Program-made: the position numbers and the translations under genes
Shown: one piece after another, positions 59,574 to 64,000 of the stretch
How the letters are laid out: each line of letters opens with the position of its first letter
How positions within the stretch are numbered: the stretch's first letter is position 1
Assembly: GCF_026151205.1 (NCBI RefSeq)
Contig: NC_087072.1
Span: 6,558,084 to 6,622,083, forward strand
Source of the DNA: Bolinopsis microptera
Taxonomy: Eukaryota > Ctenophora > Tentaculata > Lobata > Bolinopsidae
Direction: 5' to 3'
DNA: 64,000 nt
Notes under the pieces: model-generated
What the model saw: the letters and a program-made list of their open reading frames with translations, nothing else
Told to the model about the DNA's origin: nothing
The model's database searches: none

Positions 59574-60327
59574 ACGCTGGACGACGTTTTTGACGGTGGT
59601 GGTGGAGGCGAGAGTGAAGGTCCTGAAACTGACGATCCCCAAAAGAAAGGCAAGAAGAAGAAGAGAGGGGGTCGCGGAAGGTCAGCTAGAGTAAGTAACT
59701 GTTGCTTTGTAAGTTATAGTTAATGTTGGCTTTATGTCCCCGTCATTTAATTTGAATAATTCAACCTGTCCCACCGCTATAAGTATAGTATCCGATGTGT
59801 TATTCTGAGTTTGTCATTTATGTAGTAAGGGATCAATCTGTATGTAGGTGGCATTTTATGTAGCCATTGTCTTGTGTTGTGCGCTTTCGCCGGGGATACA
59901 AAGGTTCGAGTACTTTGGACAATGCATTGTCCATGACTTTGGTATGATCATATGGCAATTACAACAGGAACAATAAGGTAGGTTTCCCGTTGAGTTTCAG
60001 AATTCAGGTAATTGTAAAATCTGCTCTCGATTATTGCGCAAGTGTACAAAGTATAAAGGCCGTAAAACTGTAACATGTAAGGTAATCCTTACTCTGTGCA
60101 TCACACAAAAGAATTACTTTCTTTCTTGCTCTCCGGTTTTCACATATAATTTTGAGCGGGGTATCAGAACATTCATGGAGAGACCCCAGTTATAGCGGGT
60201 ACACTATGCTCAACATTTGTCACCCAAAGTGCCCATAGATCCCGACACCTCTACAGAGATTGACGACAACGAAGGATTCGGTTCCCCCCGTAACCGCAAC
60301 CCTAATAAACACGGTCGCAACTTTAAA
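59574..60327 (+). CDS. Two linked exon-like segments, Gly/Lys/Arg-rich product
   Basis: 59574-59690 reads LDDVFDGGGGESEGPETDDP then KKGKKKKRGGRGRSAR and ends at GTAAGT. 60196-60327 reads VPIDPDTSTEIDDNEGFGSP then RNRNPNKHGRNFK and ends at GTGAGT. They join in phase. The composition (acidic patch, poly-Lys, RGG) suggests an RNA-binding or nuclear protein. The start of the first segment is unclear: upstream stops exist and the strong acceptor at 59532 opens a different frame. A possible later exon begins at 62629 (AAACGTACCGCC) with an early stop. Gene model incomplete. Confidence 0.35.
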
Positions 60328-62625
60328 GTGAGTAGTCGTGCTGATGCCGTGGTATATAGCTCTATATATACTAGCCCAGCTATACTGACATGAGTAATAT
60401 CGGAATTATTAGTTCAATAAATACTAGCTGAGCTGGATACTATCCCCCGCTAAAGACCAGAGAAAGTATCCAAGTTGTGGTAGACTCAAGAAAGAGTCAA
60501 GGGCTGGCTTCTTGTCTCGACTCAAAGGTGTGGGTGTTGTCTACGTGAATACTCACGTTTGTCTGATATCGCCCTGAAATCTGCATAATGCGTTGATTGA
60601 TCGTAAATTCTCTCTTATTTAATCGCTGTGTACGTGTGGAGTTATCGCTGAATGCTACTGTAACTAACTCGCTGTGTAGATTGTAATTTTAATTTGTATA
60701 GTTTAGACTATTCCCCTTATGATCATATACATATTATAATTGATAGTACAAGTTCAATTGTATAAAACCCCAATCAATATATAGTATATTTTGTATAAAA
60801 GGACATTTTACACCAGCAAGCATCTAGGAATAATGAATGATGAGCTATGAATTACATACCTAGGTATAATTCCTCAAATACAAGAGATGTAGATTACGAC
60901 GGCGATCACTTGGTCAAATTACCATTTTAACAAGCGGTTTCTGGTCGATTGCGACGGTTTATATATGCACAGCTGTTCGATCGATGAATCTCAAGATCAC
61001 AATGAGGATTATATCCTTGTAGAGACATTCTACTAGGTTGCAATCTTGTGTCTGAACCTGCATAGTGCATATAATTATAAATATAGGCTGCTGCAATTAT
61101 AGCTCACCAAATGATTTATTTTGTGTATAATTAGTATACCGTGCATCGTGCTATTTGTTAACAAGTTGCTGCTATAATGTTTGCTCGTGTTTTGTAAGGA
61201 ACTATAAGTACAGTACGCGCATTAACCTGATCATACGTCGAATCATTGCTATTACTATATTATAAAGGAGTTTTGCGGCATTCATATATTTATGAGCATA
61301 TCGAGGATGCTCCATAATACTCCAACATGTATTGTGATTAATCATGTATGTTTTGGCTTGTAGTAATTATCACGGACCATTGTTCGTCAAGTATACGTCT
61401 TTTTAACAAAGGAAAGTCATTTCGAGGGGTTTGCCGATTAAGTTGTAGCTAGTCGAGAAGGGTACCTTAAACATGGCGTATCTTAGTACAATACCACCTA
61501 ATACTCTGAGGTAAAATTTTAACAAAATCCGACCATTGCTTTCCGAGATTTTTTATTGGTAACGTTTCGTTATGAGGTTTTATTTTTTGCTTTTTTCCCA
61601 ACGCCTCGAACTGTACTGACGTCATACAGTTTTAGTTATGAGCTTGGTATCGGCGGTCTTTAACCCCCCCCCCCCCCCCCCCCCCCCGCTATGTTATTTA
61701 TTAACGTTATGAGTACGTCTCGAGAGTTGAGTGCTACAATCAAGTTTTTGTTCCAATCCTATTGACTGTAGCACCGGAGATGGGTTCCAGAATGTGCCGA
61801 TCGGAGAGTCTGGGCTGTTGGAATGGCTTTTGACTAGCCGATAAGGTTTTAAATCGGTCTGCAACCTGTGACCAAAACTGTCAATAATTGTACAAAATTA
61901 CATAACGTGTATCAGGTATCTCTAGTATCTCGAGTCTAGACTCACACATTGTATGAATAAATTATGCTTTAAAATGGAAAAGAAATTTTAAAGTTGAATA
62001 TCTTGAATCTGGAGATTATCTTTTGAACGTTTGACTGGGTATTGTTTGTATTGACTGAGACTGCAACATAACCTTTTTGATCCCAAAAACCGAATCAAAG
62101 ACCACAACAAATATTGAGTGCGTGAACCAAGTAAAGTGAACACAACTGAATAAGTTCGACTTTGAGTGAACTGAATAAGGTGGTGTCTGAAACGAACAAT
62201 TTACATATACAAAGCCATTTCTGTATAGATCAATAGTATTATTTAATTAAGTATGTGAACTAATGGTATTGGCGTGAGACTCGTTGCTTCCTATGCCGTC
62301 GCTTTCTGTGCTGGTAGAATCGAGCAGTTTAGGTTAAATAATATTGAATCTCGACCGCAATAGATCAACGGACTAATTGTCTCCATATTTTGTAGAAATT
62401 GGTTCAGGATTATTTCCCTGATTTGGGTTGATGGCCACTGTCAAATCGTTAGTGAATTAGTCCGGAGAGGGCGAGCAGAGATAATAAAATTGCAGTATGA
62501 CTATAAATATCCACTGGAAATTGCAATATTCACTTTTCAGGCTGTTCACCTGGAATAATAATATTGAGAAGTGACTCTGTTACTAATACTATAATTCCCA
62601 GTATTTGACTTACTTTATATGTTGT
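60328..62625. other. Unassigned region with a poly-C run
   Basis: No gene seen. A C-run of about 24 lies at 61664-61687. The rest is AT-rich. If the + strand gene at 59.6 kb extends to 62.6 kb, this is an intron. Confidence 0.4.
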
Positions 62626-62950
62626 AGAAACGTACCGCCGCCCTCCAGTCAACAGAAAGTTCACAACTGTTGACATTTTTACTCTTTACTGCCTCTATTT
62701 TGCGGACACCCTCCATTACCTGCTACTCCTAAGTGCCAACATATTATGTTTGTTAGTTAAATTTCCTCAATAATGGGTTTACGGTGGGTTTACCAGTCCT
62801 TCTTTTTCTAACATTTTTTGGAGTAATCCAGTGCTCTACTGACGGTCGTGTGCGGTGTGTTAGTCAGTAGAAAGTTATGTTATTTCAGAGCCAAGAAAAC
62901 CATATATATATGTTGTCGTTATCTGGTCATCTGGTGTCACATAATTATTA

Positions 62951-63346
62951 ATGTTAGCAAGCACATCAACAATATTAAAGCATATCTTAGTAGTGGACAT
63001 TGTTATGACCAAGAATAACGCATTTCGCACTGCCTTGATGCCCGTGAGAATTATTTTGCTGTTAACTTACTTAATCACTTTCTTTGTCCGGTCCAATTTT
63101 ATTTCCTTCAACTTTCGGCGTCATGAGAAACCCCTGATGACACCTATTCACTACATTTTATTGACAAGTCAGGTGTCAGAGCCATTGTTATTGGTTCTCA
63201 GTGTTGAACAAGAAGGTGTTCGATTGGGCAGCTCACTTCTAGACCACTATCCAGGAGCAAGAGCAATTTATCTGATTGTTTTTTTGTTTTGCACTGCGCA
63301 GTCCATTGCTACATCTGCCACTCGGCCATCATGTGCTTTACATTAA
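62951..63346 (+). other. 131-codon hydrophobic ORF, doubtful
   Basis: Starts MLASTSTILKHILVV with several hydrophobic runs (MPVRIILLLTYLITFFV, AIYLIVFLFCTAQSIA). No motif recognised, and overlapping frames on both strands continue to 63550, as seen in decayed mobile elements. Could be a pseudogene or chance. Confidence 0.2.
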
Positions 63347-63550
63347 CATATGTGAGGTGTGTCTTGCTCCCATGCTTGTGCAGAGAGGTACTTCATCATT
63401 GTCAACTATTGGTGACAGGAATGATATTTTCTCATAGTCATTCTCTCTTGCTGGACAATAAAACACAATGATATGCAGAATCTTGAATATTCTGGCAGCA
63501 GCAGCTCTTTGTATGACTTTGCTGCGAAGCTGATGACTAAATGTATGCAT

Positions 63551-64000
63551 GGTTGAAGACCTAAGTTTTTGTTAAAGATATAAACACGGGTAGAGAACCC
63601 TGGATAACCAACAACTTGATGAACTGCCAGTATAAGAACAGTATATAAACTAGTTCCAGTTATGGCTTCTTCCTACAGATGGTCATGCAGAGCTGGACTC
63701 GGAGTTAAACGCATTTAGTCGACTATCGGGACTACGATTTAGTGTGTCAGTGTGTGTCAGTGACAGAGTGACACTGTCTACTTTTACTGCTGCCTGGAGA
63801 AGAGTTACAATATTTATTCACAACTTGGTTTCGTTGACAATTTGTGTCGACTGCTCGTGATGACTGGTCTTTGACGTTGATCTTAAACATTTTGCTAATG
63901 GAATATAAAAGAGCTGTCTTAAAAGCCTTATTATGTTGCGCTTGTTAGGCGCAAATTAATTTCAATTGTTAGCTCATTGAAGAGTTTAGTGGCTAATAAA
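63551..64000. other. End of window, nothing recognised
   Basis: No ORF, repeat or RNA feature that I can support. Confidence 0.4.

Overview
This is a piece of a eukaryotic, animal-type genome. Genes are split by GT-AG introns, intergenic DNA is AT-rich and crowded with non-autonomous DNA transposons and simple repeats, a short TTAGGG-type tract is present, and the recognisable products are animal-like: a secretory-pathway Ca2+/Mn2+ ATPase, a rhodopsin-class GPCR and a phosphagen-kinase relative. The compact genes and lineage-specific families suggest a non-bilaterian animal such as a cnidarian, but nothing here fixes the phylum. No bacterial features (operons with ribosome binding sites, CRISPR, IS elements) were seen.

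Layout. 0.5-3.0 kb, + strand: last six exons of an SPCA-type (ATP2C) P-type ATPase. 5.3-11.8 kb: transposon-rich block with a 337-bp hAT-like MITE that has an 8-bp target duplication, two copies of a dispersed repeat, and a 3.77-kb foldback element whose arms are about 1.3-1.6 kb. 12.5-13.5 kb, - strand: intronless GPCR. 14.4-16.2 kb, - strand: small four-exon gene of unknown function. 18.2-25.0 kb, - strand: complete eight-exon gene for a 482-aa putative transcription regulator with a Cys/His-rich N-terminal domain and Gln/Pro/Asn-rich tail. 25.5-27.4 kb, - strand: complete five-exon gene for a 341-aa protein I could not identify. 27.8-49.6 kb, - strand: five tandem paralogous seven-exon genes (called A to E here) for a secreted, alanine-rich protein with 16 cysteines. 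A (27.8-29.9), B (30.3-32.5) and C (32.9-35.2) are packed head to tail. D (41.2-43.6) and E (47.5-49.6) are separated by a TCC microsatellite, dispersed repeats and a decayed transposon. 51.6-55.8 kb, - strand: a divergent phosphagen-kinase-like gene lacking nearly all catalytic residues. 56-63 kb: several isolated exon-like ORFs, a strong hairpin and otherwise unassigned DNA.

The most distinctive content is the five-gene secreted cysteine-rich family. All 35 exons were placed by eye and each exon has the same length in every copy. A and B are almost identical for about 2 kb including introns. C, D and E share an upstream regulatory module of about 90 bp that A and B do not have in their short intergenic spacers, suggesting shared transcription or loss of independent promoters. 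The second notable item is the predicted pseudo-phosphagen kinase. All homology statements come from reading motifs; no database search was possible.
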